Part shown: piece by piece, positions 5,461 to 5,896 of the stretch
How the letters are laid out: every line of letters starts with the position of its first letter
How positions within the stretch are numbered: the first letter of the stretch is position 1
Assembly (NCBI GenBank): GCA_943356515.1
Contig: CALRFM010000069.1
Span: forward strand, 1 to 5,896
Source of the DNA: Patescibacteria group bacterium
GTDB taxonomy: Bacteria > Patescibacteriota > Microgenomatia > UBA1406 > GWC2-37-13
Reading direction: 5' to 3'
DNA length: 5,896 nucleotides
Program-made: the position numbers and the translations under genes
Notes under the pieces: generated by a model
The model's database searches: none
Told to the model about the DNA's origin: nothing
The model's input: the letters and a program-made list of their open reading frames with translations, nothing else

Positions 5461-5896
5461 CTTTTCTTTTTCCCCTCCATATATTTCTTCCCATGCCCCA
5501 CATGTTGATTTACCGGTCTCCCCTCTTTACAAAACGGGCATTCGGCCTCATCATATGCTGCAGCTGGAAGTACGCCAAGAGCACTAAACGGAGCTCCCAT
5601 CATTTCTGCATTTACTCCATCTGGATTTCTATTGACCATCACACATACTGCAACCACATTACCACCGACATTTTTTACTGTATCAACAACTTTCTTCACC
5701 GATCCACCAGTTGTTGTTAGATCTTCGATCACCAGTACATTTTTACTGGCAACTAGCTTGTCATAATTTCTGGTAAAGACTTGATTTTTATCAGCGTCTT
5801 TTTCTGTATACACTCCAAGCACTTCTGTGCCTTTCATTTGCGATAAATGGTATGCCACCCAGGTCGATAGAATGATCCCACCAAGTGCAGGCCCTA
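5457..5896 (-). CDS. pyrE: Orotate phosphoribosyltransferase, C-terminal part (5' end beyond the window)
   Basis: Catalyses orotate + PRPP to OMP + diphosphate in pyrimidine synthesis. The frame is open through the right edge, reading GPALGGIILSTWVAYHLSQ from 5894 downward; this GPxxGG segment is internal in the family, so a GTG at 5858 is not a true start. About 145 residues are visible and the N-terminal part is missing compared with a usual total of roughly 180-210. Seen: the PRPP-binding loop VLVIEDLTTTGGSV (codons 5697-5738), with the acidic pair followed by TTTGG typical of type I phosphoribosyltransferases. The C-terminus carries CPFCKEGRPVN and then a Gly/His/Lys-rich tail; a CPxC motif near the C-terminus is recalled in some bacterial PyrE proteins. 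Another type I phosphoribosyltransferase is the main alternative. It converges on the PIN toxin gene with a shared TTAA and no visible terminator. Confidence 0.83.
   Translation of the reverse strand, partial: GPALGGIILSTWVAYHLSQMKGTEVLGVYTEKDADKNQVFTRNYDKLVASKNVLVIEDLTTTGGSVKKVVDTVKNVGGNVVAVCVMVNRNPDGVNAEMMGAPFSALGVLPAAAYDEAECPFCKEGRPVNQHVGHGKKYMEGKKKS

Overview
The window looks like a piece of a small-genome bacterial chromosome, most plausibly a member of the Patescibacteria/Candidate Phyla Radiation. This is inferred from compact gene packing, moderate-to-low GC, few Shine-Dalgarno sequences, a multi-CBS protein and a GC-rich palindrome set in a dispersed intergenic repeat. No marker gene fixes the lineage. 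TGA is used as an ordinary stop (trpR, the CBS gene, the antitoxin), so the standard code fits.

Left part, minus strand (4493 down to 1). A probable operon begins with tldD and tldE, the two halves of the TldD/TldE metalloprotease. It continues into a gene for a four-CBS-domain protein with an extra C-terminal alpha/beta domain. Directly behind that gene lies a second transcription unit: trpR (tryptophan repressor) followed, with an ATGA overlap, by the start of an anthranilate synthase component I gene (trpE), cut by the left edge. The trpR promoter is near-consensus sigma70 and has a perfect 18-bp trp operator over its -10 box. Its predicted start point falls on or one base before the trpR ATG. 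The unit therefore looks like an autoregulated tryptophan biosynthesis operon whose first message is leaderless.

Middle, 4494-4751. This divergent intergenic region carries the tldD promoter, a dispersed repeat element with a 20-bp perfect CCTGCC-type palindrome inside it, and three phased 19-bp iterons. The iterons cover the promoter of the rightward genes.

Right part. A plus-strand toxin-antitoxin pair (AbrB/MazE-fold antitoxin, PIN-domain toxin) meets tail-to-tail, with a 4-bp TTAA overlap, the minus-strand gene for orotate phosphoribosyltransferase (pyrE). The pyrE gene has its 5' end beyond the right edge. The A/T-rich, Lys/Asn/Ile-rich TA cassette beside a mobile-type repeat looks like an insertion between housekeeping genes.

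Most notable: all three recognisable promoters place +1 on or within a base or two of the start codon, the trp control region closely resembles the enterobacterial one, and the TA promoter is built from 19-bp tandem units.
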